DNA of 64,000 nt, from contig OZ022593.1 of the NCBI GenBank assembly GCA_963669155.1, positions 13,211,427 through 13,275,426 of the forward strand, read 5' to 3'. A program made the position numbers and the translations under genes. A model generated the notes under the pieces. The model made no database searches and was not told the DNA's origin. It saw only the letters and a program-made list of their open reading frames with translations. This stretch comes from Arbacia lixula (lineage: Eukaryota; Echinodermata; Echinoidea; Arbacioida; Arbaciidae). Shown here one piece after another: positions 1-12,099 of this stretch (within the stretch, counting starts at the first letter, position 1; every line of letters starts with the position of its first letter).

Positions 1-560
1 CATCAGACCAGTAGACTCTACTGGTTTATGAAAAACCAGTAGAAACCAGTAGGCGCTCTCTACTGGTTTCTATAGGAATTTCGACATGGGGTAGTAGTAG
101 GAGTAGTAGGGGAGAGCGAGGTAAATACGGACATAACATTTCAAACTTCTGTATTAGCACAACGAGTAGTCCCATCATCAAATAGACATCGTATCATGTA
201 CCTGGGCGGTATTCCCTCATTATGGCATAGATAATGGCAAACAGCGTTAATTCTTTTGCAAGTTATTTAAAAAAAAAAAAGTACTGTCATAGATGTCCGC
301 TATTCCCCGACCAAAAGTGGGGAATTACGGACATGTGGTGAGGTAAATACGGACGGAGGATAAGGTTTACTGTTTCGAGCCTTGCCTTATTAAGCTACCC
401 CCTCCCAACGCTTAAGCAATCAAAGCAGACACTAACTATTCTCTTATCTTGCCTTCAGTGAAGTTTCTTTGTCCAAACTTATGCATTGAGATTATGTACA
501 ATAGGTTTATTATTTCATCTGGATATTATTGATCCATTTGTACAAGTTTAAATTGCCCCT
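1..560. other. Gene-free leader with short inverted repeats
   Basis: No coding region is recognised. The first 70 bases repeat the word CCAGTA and its complement; ACCAGTAGA and TCTACTGGT form a perfect 9-bp inverted repeat around one base (about 8-26). The rest is AT-rich spacer with a short A run near 270. Confidence 0.5.
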
Positions 561-621
561 GTCATCAAAATATATGTTGACTTCTGTTGATGAAACTTAA
601 TGTATATAACAAAATCACTAA

Positions 622-1122
622 CTGTTCAATGGAAATATGTGTCCTATATTTTAAAATAATTTTTCTATATTTTTTCTCAGCACTGACAAGCCCCGCCTCC
701 AAAATATCCTCAAACTCAAGATTCCCCCTGTGACATCCCCAAAGGTAGAAATTAGCAGGATAATAGACATAATTTATGCACAAACTAAACATTGCAATGA
801 CCACTTGTGCTTATAATAGCATCACATACATGACATAGCAAGCACATGACATAACTGCATAAGGAAACGATTATTCCCATATGAAAGGTTGTTAGATGGT
901 ATTGTGTGAAGACATGTGATGATCTTGTGGGCAGGTGGAGGTAGTCATTACAATGTTAGTTTGTGCATAAATTCTGCTTATTATCCTGCTAATTTCTACC
1001 TTTGATGATGTCACAGGGGGAATCTTGAGTTGGAGGATATTTTGGAGGCGGGGCTAATCAGTGCTGAGAAAAAGTAAGGAAAAATCATTTTAAAATATAG
1101 GACACATATTTCCACTGAACAG
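622..1122. mobile_element. Foldback MITE, family F1, copy 1
   Basis: A non-coding element whose two ends are long inverted copies of one another. The left arm (about 622-740) runs from CTGTTCAATGGAAATATGTG through CAGCACTGACAAGCCCCGCC. The right arm (about 990-1122) is its complement, through GGCGGGGCTAATCAGTGCTG to CATATTTCCACTGAACAG. There is no transposase. A second member of the family lies at 7,973-8,516, so this is a mobile or once mobile family rather than a chance hairpin. Confidence 0.75.
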
Positions 1123-1309
1123 ACGTGTGCTCGACGAGTTGCGTTTGGATCGATCGACTGCGGTCGAAAAGTACTCGGGATGTGATCGAGTGTGGTCTGG
1201 TGTCGGTCGAAACGTAATCGAGTTCAGTCGAGTAGAGATCGATAGCAGTCGTGTAGCGTTGACGCAACAGTCGAGTCATTCATGAAACGGACAATTCCTG
1301 GATCGAAAT

Positions 1310-1640
1310 GATCGGGAACCAATCGTGTAGTATTCGAGCATAAATCGAGATGATCGGGAACTAACTGGTTGGAAAATTCCATCCCGACCGAACAAGATTT
1401 CTATACGACCGTTTCCCGATCAACTCGACCTCTTCTCGATCGCTACCCGAACTGTTGGCGCTCGGGCTTCCTACTCGATAATTTTTGACTGTCAAAAATT
1501 ATCGAGAAGGAAGCAGGAGCGATGCCGATCAAGGTAGACTAACCCCGAATACCCTTGCCGAGCGAACGCGATCAGGCCAAAATAGCTTGATCGGGATTGA
1601 TCGAGTTGATCTGATCGGCAGTGTGAACCTAGCATAACTT
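1310..1640. repeat. GATCG/TCGA-rich foldback with a perfect central palindrome
   Basis: The stretch is unusually dense in GATCG and TCGA words. At its centre CTCGATAATTTTTGAC (1,474-1,489) and its exact complement (1,491-1,506) are separated by one T, and the similarity continues outward imperfectly (GGCTTCCT against AGGAAGCAGG). The right end reads GATCGGCAGTGTGAACC. It looks like an old foldback transposable element; the outer ends and any target duplication were not fixed. Similar GATCG-rich sequence continues leftward to about 1,125. Confidence 0.5.
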
Positions 1641-2818
1641 GCTTTAGATATTTATCAAAACCAATGCAATATCAAATAAATGAATTATGATCCTGTATGG
1701 CTAAAGCATAAACTAAAAAAGGAAGTGATAAACAGTCTTATCTACTTCATACTTGTATTTGATGTGAGGTCATTCAAATTTTTTTCTATTTAATCACAAT
1801 ATGGACAAGAGCTGTCCCTGATTGCGTTCTGGATCTGCTTGATTCCCTCAGATTACGTTTGCACATGACAATGCTGTCAGTGTACAGGTCTACATGTACT
1901 AGACTATAGAATTAGACACCCGACCAAAATCACAATGAAAATTTTAGTTTCCATATTATTAGATGAGTTGTTTAGGTTTTATGTGCCATGGGTGGTTTAT
2001 TCCACAAATAACATACGGACAACCCATATAACATGTATAATGTGGCTTTGTGTATAGTGAATTCTTTCCCTCACTCTCGATCAAAACATAGCTGCTCCGT
2101 ACCTATGCGTGAAACAGGGGCCGGTAGGATCATATAATGCAGGCTACCCCGAGGCTACCAAGAGTAAATGAGATAATATTTTCATTCTTATCATCATAGC
2201 AATATTTTATCTGGAACAGAGAGATTTACAGATAGATATTGAGTTTCGTTTCCCATTATCTGGTATAATATTCTCTTTTCCAAGAGGTATCCCAGATTTA
2301 CAAGAATGAAATAGCAACACGCCACTTGCATTTACACGATGAACGCAATCTCCAAGGTGAGGTGGCCTTTTAATTTGTAATTATGTTGTGTTTTTTAAAT
2401 GAACTTTTAACTTAAAATATAATACATTACTTATATTGTATTTCATTTCATATAACGAAGATCACAAAATCTAACATAAAGCATGAAACAATGCATTAAT
2501 GCAGAAACGCATAAATGCAGAGGGCAGGTTTTGGATCAGCATTCAACAAGAATGCAAATTTCACGCTTAACCTTTTCAGATATGCCCCAAATTCATTAGG
2601 ATTCAGAAGAGAAGCTTTGTAAACATAAAGAAAGAAAGATGATACTGGAATGCAAACAAATGTGGAAGGCTCTGGGGCTCACGTACATACAAAGTAATGG
2701 AGAAGACCAATTCTTGAAAGGTCCTTTTGTATTCTCCCTACAAATTCAAGTGTTAACAGATTTGCCTTTGTTTTAGCTAGATATAGCGGAACACCGTGTT
2801 CATACGCCTTGTTTCTCT
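1641..2818. other. AT-rich spacer, no feature recognised
   Basis: No open frame of note, no repeat recognised elsewhere in the window and no RNA gene was seen. Confidence 0.4.
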
Positions 2819-2971
2819 AGTGCTATTCTCATTAGGCTTAAAATATCGAGAAGTTGGGGTGAAAGTTACCTAGCAACCGTACCAAAAGCTGAATGGTCCT
2901 ATTGGACCTGCCCCCTAACTTCGCGATTTTTCTAACTTTACTACGTTTTTAAGCCCAATGAGAATGGCACT
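2819..2971. mobile_element. Short foldback MITE, family F3, complete copy
   Basis: About 153 bp whose ends are inverted copies: AGTGCTATTCTCATTAGGCT at the left and its near complement, AGCCCAATGAGAATGGCACT, at the right. The inner part (ATCGAGAAGTTGGGGTGAAAG, CCTAGCAACCGTACCA) recurs at 33,752-33,865 and 42,789-42,925, where the element is partial or interrupted. Confidence 0.7.
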
Positions 2972-3724
2972 TCTGTTCCAGTTGAACTCAACAATTTTAT
3001 ACGTAAATTTGAGGAAATTTGCGCCACTAGTAAAGTGAATGCTATTTCGTCTTCTGGCTCTTTCCGGAACCAGCCACCGTTCAATCGCTAACACACCCAC
3101 ATACAAACGTTCTCTAGCATGTCCTTTCGTTTATCACGTGAACGTTGTTTTTTTTCATATTCTCTTTCAACTTTCTGTTTTACACCCGATCGTCCCCGCC
3201 CCACCCCTCTGTCTCCCTCTCTTTCTCTCTCATGCTTTCATCTCTACAACGATCCAAGAGAGAGGGAGAGGGGGTGGGGAAACACGGTAGTGAACGACTA
3301 GAGATATGAAGCGTACTTGTGTATTCCACTTTAGATCTTCCGAAATGGCATTCCCATTTAAGAAAATATTGGGAATAACTGAAAAGGCCAGCGCTTTTTA
3401 ATGACCTTTGAGACGTATACGTGTATAATGTCCGCCTTGACAGTGAAATACTCCAAATGTCCTAGCATTAGCCTTCTTTTCCTAATACCAATAAATGTCG
3501 CTTCTCGTAAGTATTTTCGTCAAAGGCTATTATACCAACCCAAGCTCCCTCCCTTCATTAACCTTTAAGGGAATTCATACAAGCGTAGTTAGCTACTTGC
3601 CGCTTGTTGCTTGCCGCTTACCGCTTGACACTTGTACTGAGACGCCAGTACACTACCGCCGCGGCATTTTCCAATAAACTGATATTTGCAAAGCCTGTGC
3701 CATGTTTCATAAAGAATGAGTTGT

Positions 3725-4094
3725 TTAAAGGGCATACAATTATACTGTAATGGGAAGGCAAAAAACCCTTCAAAATAAATTGTTAGCAATCTTCTTGCCA
3801 ATGGTCTTAAATTCATTTTCTATTTTAGAAGCTTACTGAAAGTTATTTGCCCTCAAATGATCCACATATGGAGTAATTAATGATTAATGATTAAATCTTG
3901 ACAGGAAATATTCGGCCAAACCTTTTTAGGATTTGTGATTTAATCACTCATTACTCCAAATGTAGATCATTTGAGGGCAAATAACTTTCAGCAAGCTTCT
4001 AAAATAGACAATACATGAATTTAAGACCATTGGCAAGAAGATTGCTAACATTTACATTTTGAAAGCTTTTTTGCCTTCCCAGTACAGCCCTTTA
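3725..4094. mobile_element. Foldback MITE, family F4, copy 1
   Basis: About 370 bp with arms of roughly 150 bp. The left end TTTAAAGGGCATACAATTAT matches the complement of the right end CCCAGTACAGCCCTTTAA. Inside, GCAATCTTCTTGCCAATGGT and CCTCAAATGATCCACATATG occur on both arms in inverse order. Related copies lie at 31,085-31,394 and 40,156-40,456, with a right half at about 55,951-56,130. Confidence 0.75.
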
Positions 4095-5127
4095 AGCTAT
4101 TTTACAAGCAATTGCAAAGTTGTTATATATTGCAGCTCACGGTGTCAAAAACCATAATTATCACTGCCTTCCATTGCGAGTCAAAGCCTATGCATGATTT
4201 TGCAATCAATCTTATAGTTACGATCGATCCCCAGAATCTACGATCAATATCTATAGCAAGTTACGATCGATATTAATTGGATGTTCTTTGTGATGCGGAT
4301 TTACTATCAATATCAATCGTCCGATCAATACATTAGTCGTATATTTGATCTTTATCGATCGTACGATTAATCGTAACTCTTTATGATACGGGCCCCTGCC
4401 ATAGCATTTCGATGAGAGTACCCGTGTGAATGACAAGATAAAAGCGGTTTTATCGCAAGCGTAAGCTCTAATAAAATAACTATCATGAGCATGAACCATT
4501 TGCTCCCGCCACGCCAACATAACACCAATACTTCTACGAAGGCCTTGGACGAGGCATGCCATTTGTTTAATATCATATAGTTCCAGACTGCAACTAATAG
4601 CGAATTTCACTAAATGTTTAAAAAAAAAAGACAGTTTATATTAAACTTGACTACAGGACTTCCACCTCTATTTACACTGGCATATGTATCGACACTGGTT
4701 GCATCTGGCACGTGTCGAGGTTGATCACTCAGCACGTATATATGAGTGCTGATTGTACGAAGTATGACAAATTTGATTAGGGTTTCCATTTGGTAACTTG
4801 TGTGCAAATGACTAAGAGCCATGATGGCTTTTCCTGCCAGTCTCAATCTGACGTCTTTACATTGTGTTTGTTTTTTCTTGTTACTTCTTTCCCTTCTGTG
4901 ATACTAAGAGCACAGTATCGGGGAGGAATGATCACGATTACGGAACATATTCATGACAGAGTCGGTTTGCTGCCATCACCTAGATATGTCAAATTCCACA
5001 ATGTCATATACTGAGACACATGATATAACAGAGAAATTTTACGTTTTCCTAAATACACGTAGAACTTATCAATGATGAGATTTTTCTCTTTATCGTAAAA
5101 TCAGTAACTTTATCATAAAATCAATAA
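4095..5127. other. Spacer with GATCGATA/GTTACGAT repeat motifs
   Basis: Around 4,220-4,400 the words GTTACGATCGATA and TACGATTAATCGTAACTC recur in both orientations, ending with TTTATGATACGGGCCCC. The same motif family (GTTACGAT..TCTTTAT..GATAGCGC) is found at 14,690-14,770, 25,085-25,215, 34,245-34,320 and 45,475-45,555, which suggests a short dispersed element. No gene is recognised. Confidence 0.45.
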
Positions 5128-5735
5128 CTCCACTGGCTTCCGGTTCAATTTCACATCCGTTTCAAAATGTTTATTCATGTCTTAAAAGCTATCAATGGTG
5201 TCCCAACGAACTATTTGTCTAATCTTTTGTCTATCTACACCCCAGCAAGATCCCTCCAATCATCTAATCGGCAGTTTCTTCATGTACCACCTCAAAAAAC
5301 TAAACATTACGGTGCATGCTCATTCTCTTGTATCGGCCAAACTTTCTGGAACCTACTACCTTACTAGTTCCCAATGGAACCCCAATATCTTTGAAGAACA
5401 ACTTTAAACATATTTATTTAAAGAGTCATATGTGTGACTATAAACGGCATAACCTGCCATTATTGTACTGATACCGATGGAGTGTATAAAATATGTTAAA
5501 CGTGTAGCTGTATCTTTTGATCTCTTTTTTTTTTGTTGTTCATTTGTCTCTTATTTTTGCAAGTTAAGATGAAATTTCATCTTTGTTCCATTGAATTATA
5601 TTTTCTAATGCGCATGGTATGTAGACATAGGAGTAAGTGTAAAATGTACATTTAAGTCTTTTGCATGTAAAGCGCATTGTGAATTCCTTAGGCTCTGAAT
5701 TGCGCTATAAAAGAAACATGTACATGTATTGTTAT
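5128..5735 (+). mobile_element. LINE 3' end, CR1/L2-like, truncated and decayed
   Basis: Translation from 5,128 begins LHWLPVQFHIRFKMFIHVLK and continues with YLSNLLSIYTPARSL, FLHVPPQ, FSCIGQTFWNLLPY. This order of motifs (LHWLPV..RI.FK, YL..LL..Y.P.R.LRS, VP......G.R.F...P..WN.LP) is the characteristic C-terminal end of the reverse transcriptase ORF of CR1/L2-like non-LTR retrotransposons. A stop at 5,365-5,367 interrupts it. The sequence after the frame, ending AAGCGCATTGTGAATTCC..GCGCTATAAAAG, resembles the 3'UTR of such elements. The 5' part, including the catalytic RT core, is missing. Confidence 0.7.
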
Positions 5736-7146
5736 TATCGTTATGGTCGCAGCAGTATGGAACACTATTCATGCGGGTCCCACCGTCTTCCCCGCTACTT
5801 CACTTCACCTTTAGCACTGTTTTACAGGCATACACTTTGCTGGTTCTTTACTTGTTTGACTTGTATTGCTTTTGGACGTCCCCCCCCCCTCCCCCCCCCC
5901 CCCCCTTAACCCCCTGCTACGTCCTTCCCAGGCCCCCTTCCATTACCTGTTTTTTTTTTTTTTCAAATTTGTATTCACTTCACCTCAATTTACATTCGCC
6001 TTTCGTTTTTTTTTAAAAAAGGAACTAACTATTGGAAGGAATCTATCTAGGCTATGACGATTCCTCGTACAGAATGAATCACTTGGTATCGCCCGTTCTC
6101 AAAAGAATGTCCTCCCAATCGCTGATGTTAATTAAAAGCATGTTTGAACAAAATCTAATTTCCGCGTCTTTAGACTGTTACAAGGATCTGCGCTGTGGAA
6201 AGAGGACCGCGCATTGTCCGATTCGCGAAATTAAAAGTCGGGACGAAACATTCAAGGGAATGCGTGGAGAATGTACGTGTACGGCTCCAACGGTCTAAGG
6301 ATAGGCAGAACCATTTCATCCCCAGACCCCCCCCCCCCCCCCCCTTCCTCCTTCCCTTGCCTTTCCCTCCCGGCCAAGCTTTCTTCTTTTCCATGTAAAT
6401 AGTTCATCTCGTAAAGTGTTGTAAGAAAAACATTCTGGTTTATTAAGTGAATAGTTACATCGAATACTAGTAGGTTAATTAGGCATCGGTAAAATGAGCA
6501 TTTAAGCCAAAATCAATGCGAAGAAAGATATTTTCATCCACCGTATGATTCTTTAGAAGTATACATACAATCTTAAAAGATTACTTATAAATCATATCAT
6601 TTCATGCAAAGAGAATGATTTAAAGATAGGTGATAGGAATTGTAAGCTTGGAATTAACATCAGCCTTAACAATGTCAATTAAACATAATCATGTATGATT
6701 TTACTGGAAGTAATTTATCAATATAATGTTGTGAAAAGGGAAAATAAAGATTAAAAAAGCGACATGAATTTTAAAGTGCATGCACTGCTCGTATAGACAT
6801 CATTTTGTTTTCGGCATTTCAGCCGAAATACATGCGATGAAATAAAGTTAGCAAAAAAGAGTGATGGAAAGTTTGTGGTAATTACATATGATAAAATTAA
6901 CTAAAAAGGGGGGAAATATTTGTTATATTCAGGCAAAAACCACGACTTCACTGAATACAATGCAAAGCATGTTGAAGAAATCACTATTTTACCTGCATGT
7001 GCCAGTGTTAAAATGCCATGCACCTATAAATCCTGTGTGTTCCAGAGAAAATTATGCTCTATGTCATTTGTGTGTATTACAAGTGAAAGAATGCACACCT
7101 GGCACACACAGAGTTAACCTGTTATATTGGTGTTTTTTATTGGTGT

Positions 7147-7150
<4 letters not shown>
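5736..7150. other. Spacer with homopolymer C and T tracts
   Basis: Two long C tracts (about 5,880-5,906 and 6,326-6,344) and a T tract (5,950-5,963) make proline- or glycine-rich open frames that are artefacts of base composition. No gene is recognised. Confidence 0.5.

Positions 7151-7216
<66 letters not shown>
7151..7216. repeat. (TA)n microsatellite
   Basis: An almost uninterrupted AT alternation of about 65 bp, with one C interruption near 7,204. Confidence 0.95.
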
Positions 7217-7972
7217 TGCAAACTACACCCTTGATAATTGTAAAAGAAAACAATGGCATGCATGTGACAATAGAGCGAACTACATGAAATTGAAATACAT
7301 AGCAACAGTCAATGGACACAAATCGTTTATATGTTGTCAGCCTCATGATTCTCCAACATCCATCAAAGGATAGGGCTTATTGCCATGGGGCAATATGATT
7401 GATGAAAAATGCGATTCTCCCGTCTTTCCCGCCGTCCCCGAAGCCATAACGCGGACTGACAATAAACACTATCCATTAGCAGGGGGGAAATATCCAGACA
7501 TCTCTGTTCGCCGACAAGTTTCCCTTCGGCATCCCAGGGAGATGACGCCCGTAATTACATCACGCCTTCTGTCTCCTATTTCAGTGAGCTCGTCTTCATT
7601 TCCCGGCAAGTCGGTGCCATGCCACTTTTGTTCAATCTCTTCAAAATATTATTTTAACGTTTGCGTGCCCCGTTATTCCATTTCCATCACGTTCTTCATG
7701 TAATTTCTTTGATTTTCTTTCAAAATTGTATTTATTAGGTTCCCGGCGGCACAATACGTAATGTATTTCTCCTGTGCGTGATACGGATCGGTTGACGAGT
7801 TTGAGAAAGTGTGAGCAGTCTTTCTCAAAGCTGTCGGGGAAATATAACGTTCGTTACACTTTCAAGTATAAACTGACTAAAAGCGACTACTGTGAGAGAG
7901 GGCGCTCTTTTGTTTGCATATTTTGTCAAATTCATCACCAGGAGGCTGAGAAAATAGTTACAAGACCATTTA
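7217..7972. other. Spacer, no gene recognised
   Basis: A 107-codon open frame at 7,380-7,703 has no recognisable domain and is not supported by splice signals or a neighbour. Otherwise unremarkable. Confidence 0.4.
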
Positions 7973-8516
7973 CTGTGCAATAAAAGTATATGTCATATAT
8001 TTTAAAATTATTTTTCTACATTTTTTTTTCAGCACTGCTAAGCCCCGCCTCAAAAAATTTCCTTCAGCTCAAGATTCATATCGTATCATATCATATCATC
8101 AAATGTAGAAATAAACTGAACAATAGACAGAGTTATGCACATAGCTATTCATTGCAATGCATACATGCAATTGCTTGTAATAGCATCAAGTGTTTAATAT
8201 ACAATGCAAACTTATTGCTTTTTCTTTGGCATAGCTGGTAAAGTTGAGACATAGCAAACGGTTATTCCCATATGAAAGGTTGTTAGATGGTATTGTGTGA
8301 ATACTACATGTGGTGCTCTTGTGAGCAGGTGGAGGTATTCATTGAAATAGCTAGTTATGTGCACAAATTATTTGTATTGTACTGCTCATTTATACCTTTG
8401 ATAATGTCACGATGGGAATCTTGAGCTGGAGGATTTTTTTGGAGGCGGGGCTTAGCAGTGCTGAGAAAGAATGTAAAAAAAATATTTTAAAATACATGAC
8501 ATTATTTTCATTGCAG
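7973..8516. mobile_element. Foldback MITE, family F1, copy 2
   Basis: Same family as 622-1,122. The left arm carries GTCATATATTTTAAAATTAT and CAGCACTGCTAAGCCCCGCC, and the right arm its complement (GGCGGGGCTTAGCAGTGCTG, then ATTTTAAAATACATGACA). The inner section (GTTGTTAGATGGTATTGTGTGAA, shortened here: GGTTGTTAGATGGTATTG) is also shared with copy 1, so the two are homologous throughout and not only at their ends. Confidence 0.75.
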
Positions 8517-10405
8517 AGCAAGTAATTTTGTAATGTACAAGTTATTATATACCAGCAGAAGTCGACATACATTTTGATGTGAGGGGACTTTTTTAATGCT
8601 GATTAGTTGCATTGTCTTTCTAGACACAAAATAATGGTTTACAAATATTTCCTCTTTGATCCCATATAATCAATGCCGCCGATTGTCTCGATACGTTTAG
8701 TCTGGATTTGATGTATAAACAAATACAATTCACATAGGAATTAGGGAAATTGTCCTCAGCTCATTAACTTGCGCAGTTGTGGCATGTAATACCTACAATG
8801 CATCTATAAAGATTTAATCGATATCGTTATAATAAAGTTAAAAAGCTTTAAACGTGATATCAAGTTACATAAAAAATGTCTCGATTTTAAATTGTTCCTT
8901 ATCAAATTTCACGAAAAAAAGTTGCTGAAAGCGATACTTCAAGATATTGGCCTTTTAAACAGGTGCCATGAAAAACGTACGCAGGCGCGCTCAAGCTATT
9001 ACTTTCATCTAAAAAATAGTATCGAATTTCGTATTCGCTTATTCTTCCTAAATACATAACAAACATTTTGTGACAAAATAAAGAGTTCGTCGGCAAAAGC
9101 TGAAATGCATGCATGCTTAGGAATACGCGTGACCTATTGTAAAATCCAGGTAGACATGACGCAATGGTGTGTGCATCGTCTTGCTACCAGTCATGAATAT
9201 TGAGTGGCAGGTTCAAACCCTGTTCAAAAGGGTGGATAACTATTTCTTCAAACATCAGTGGCATAAGAGTGGTATTGTTAAAGAAATAATTACATAAACT
9301 AATAAGTAGCTGCATTCCTTCAACCGTGTTTGGACATGGCTCAAGTGAAACTCGCAAATCAATAAGGCTACAATTATCACAATTGCGCTTATTTTCAATA
9401 ATGGTTTGACTATACGCGTACACGGATTAACTCTATAGGGTTAAAAAAAAAAGAAAAAAGGTTTGCTTCCGTCACAAGAAATAATTTTTGATACCACTCA
9501 CACAGAAACAGCGTTAGGCAATTCTTTGTGGACCTTTAAATTGCAAATGGTTTTCAATCAATGCCAATTTCCACACCATGATTATACTTAATCGTGCATA
9601 CAAATAGCAAACATTCACCGATACGTGGTAAGTGGTCGTTGGTTACTGTTAACTAGTTCCAATTACATCACATGACGTAAGTGGTTTCAAAGCCACGTTT
9701 CTAAGCTTCGGTGTGTTGGAACAGACAATATCCCGCACTCTGTTAATTTCCACATAATTAAACTACGTAATGTCTATTTTCTACTAGGATAAAACGTACA
9801 CCATCTCGATGAAAAGTATGAATAAACATAGTCGAAAGCGTTTTAACTCACGGAACCACGCCATTTTGCAGTGTTTGTCAGACGAGCCAACTGTACAAGC
9901 CGACTTCGAAATGTGGCTTTACAAAAAAAGTGTAGGGAAATAGCCTATATTTGACATGTACCACTCCTGCGAAAGGCAGCTTGCGGTTCCTAAGTACGGG
10001 CCTTTTTATCGGAGATATTTACAAGGATTCTGCGACGTAGTCCTCTGTCGAAAGTATTTTCCCGTTGAAACGTGAAAAGTCGGCATCATGTCCATATAGA
10101 CAACCAATTATGGCTAAAACATAACCACTGAATCCACAACTCAATACAATCATCTTCAGAATCAAAACTGTTATAAAGATCGGCGGGGTGGGAAATGTTT
10201 AAGTTCCAAATGACAATTAGCAGTATAACAGCGCCACCATTCTTTTCAACATGCTAATAGAAACAATACATTTTCTGTCGTCAAATGTAAAAGGATATTT
10301 AGTTCCCAATTGTAAAATGCATTGGGGATAAATCGTCAAATGGAGCACTAATACAGTATTCATGGATTGATCTACACGAAAAACATCCTAAATAAATGAC
10401 GAAAC
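8517..10405. other. Spacer, no gene recognised
   Basis: Short open frames only. None shows a known motif. Confidence 0.4.
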
Positions 10406-10965
10406 TTAAAGGTGATATTCATAGGAAATAAAATCAAATAAATATAGTTTATTTTATAATTGAATGAGTTATTAAAGCAATGTATGCAGCTAACATGCCA
10501 TGAAAGTGTTCAGTTTTGTGTTTAATGAAAGTCAAATTTTTACTAAATTGACTCTCTTCCTGACCTACGAAATCGCCTCAGGGAAAGTGGCGTTGTGTGT
10601 ACGTCACAGCCGGGATACCCTTCACAATGGCCATTGTGTATCACACCTGTTAATCCACGAGCAACTGACATCACAATTTCATTAACAATGCATGATGCTT
10701 ATGGCGGAAAAGAAGCTGCAGATTGGCATGTTTGATGCACAATAACGCCTCCCGTTTCTTACGTCAGACCTAAAGGCCGTTTCGGATGACAGTAGGGCAA
10801 ATTTGTCCCCGAGAATACGGTGATTGTTTTCACCCTAATTTCGCTTTTTGGAAAGTGATATATTGTTTGAATGTCATCCGAGCTCATTGTGTGGCTTATA
10901 AGCTTTCTGTAGATGAATATCTTCATATTTTTGGATTTTCTATGAATATCACCTTTAAACAAACG
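10406..10965. mobile_element. MITE-like element with 20+ bp terminal inverted repeats
   Basis: TTAAAGGTGATATTCATAGG at 10,406 is matched by its near complement at the other end (CTATGAATATCACCTTTAA, 10,945-10,963). The interior has no transposase. The inner word ACAATGGCCATTGTG also occurs at about 33,690 and 42,720 in repeats of the receptor array. Confidence 0.6.
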
Positions 10966-11059
10966 AAAAGTTGAGCCCGCTTGTCCAATATGTCCAATGG
11001 AAGGCAAATCTGTGAGGTGAAAGCGGAGGTCGCACTATCGTTGAGCATGTGGCCAATGA

Positions 11060-11310
11060 CGAAGATTGTTTCCTGAACCCTGCTACGAAACCTGAACATG
11101 ATGAAAAACACGAGAGATTTCGATAAAATGGTACTCATGCATATGTAGACAGATACAATCTGAAAGTCGCGATAGACCCATGACGTCGGTAGAACCTCGA
11201 TAATGGAGTATGGTATCCATGACGTGAAGAAGGAACCTGCGATGGAGGTTAATAGAATCAGATTCTTCTTCCTTTGTGATACAGCTCTCGGGGGCTTCGG
11301 TCGGGTGATT
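11060..11310 (-). pseudogene. Decayed copy 1 of the GPCR-1 C-terminal coding end
   Basis: The DNA closely follows the 3' part of GPCR-1 (12,125-12,390). Both read GTCGGTAGAACCTCGATAAT and GGAGTATGGTATCCATGA with the same spacing. It covers the third intracellular loop to the end of helix 7 and the tail. There is no upstream six-helix part and the frame is interrupted, so it cannot encode a receptor. Confidence 0.75.
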
Positions 11311-11409
11311 ATTTAACCATTTATGTGCCAGATAAAATGCTGTTCTATGAGATTTGTGTGTATCAATGGTGACATAATCCACATGTGGCATGCCAAAGGT
11401 TAATAATCC

Positions 11410-11620
11410 AGATTGTTTCCTGAATTCACTCACGAATGCTGACCACAACATCCCTTTAATACAGGAGTCGACGAAGATGTCTCCAGAAGATAAGCTGTTT
11501 CGTGTAATCCTTATTTATAATGAAGAACACGATAAAAATGATAGATTAGGCCAAGTGGTACTCACACGCTCTCCTTGTGCGTGTATTCAATGGCTCAGAT
11601 GGTTCTCTGAATCTTTTCAT
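11410..11620 (-). pseudogene. Decayed copy 2 of the GPCR-1 3' end
   Basis: It matches the last part of the GPCR-1 coding region only: GTCTCCAGAAGA, ATAATGAAGAACACGATA and GTGGTACTCA correspond to the tail and helix 7 end at about 12,140-12,220. It is shorter and more diverged than copies 1 and 3. Confidence 0.55.
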
Positions 11621-11624
11621 GAAA

Positions 11625-11920
11625 CCTGATCACATAAATCCCCAAAGGCGTCGACATTTCGTCTCCAGAAGAAGAAAAGCTATTCGCTGTATTCTATATT
11701 CATGATGGAGAACACAGAAGAACTGGATTAAATGGTGCTCATTCATATGTAGACAAATGCAATCTGCATGTCGTGGGAGACCTAGGAAGTCGGTAGGACC
11801 TCGATGATGGAATACGGCATCCAGGACATGAAAAGGACACCTGTAATTGAGGTAATTAGAATCAGGTTCATCTTGCTCTGAGATACTGTACAGCTCTTGG
11901 AAGCTTCGGTCCTGCGATAA
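11625..11920 (-). pseudogene. Decayed copy 3 of the GPCR-1 3' end
   Basis: Shares AAGGCGTCGACATT, GTCTCCAGAAGAAG, GTAGACAAATGCAATCTGCA and GAAGTCGGTAGGACCTCGAT with the end of GPCR-1, in the same order and strand. It covers the third intracellular loop through the C terminus. Frame breaks prevent continuous reading. Confidence 0.7.
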
Positions 11921-11929
11921 GCCAATGAT

Positions 11930-12080
11930 CCAGATTAATTTTCTCAATCCTCACGAAACAAAACACAACAAATTCTCTAATAGACGTAGACATTGTGTCT
12001 CCAGAAGAACAGAAACTGTTCTCTGTCCTTGTAATACATGATGAAGGACGCTTAGAGTTAGTCAAAGTGGCACTTTGTCC
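11930..12080 (-). pseudogene. Decayed copy 4 of the GPCR-1 3' end (tail only)
   Basis: TTTTCTCAATCCTCACGAAA, GTGTCTCCAGAAGAACAGAA and ATACATGATGAAG match the last codons and the sequence around the stop of GPCR-1. It directly abuts the intact gene. Confidence 0.55.
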
Positions 12081-12099
12081 GGATTTGTTCCCTCAATCC

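Noticed and set aside
6888-7373. 161-codon open frame
   Set aside because: It runs through the (TA)n tract (Ile-Tyr repeat); composition artefact.
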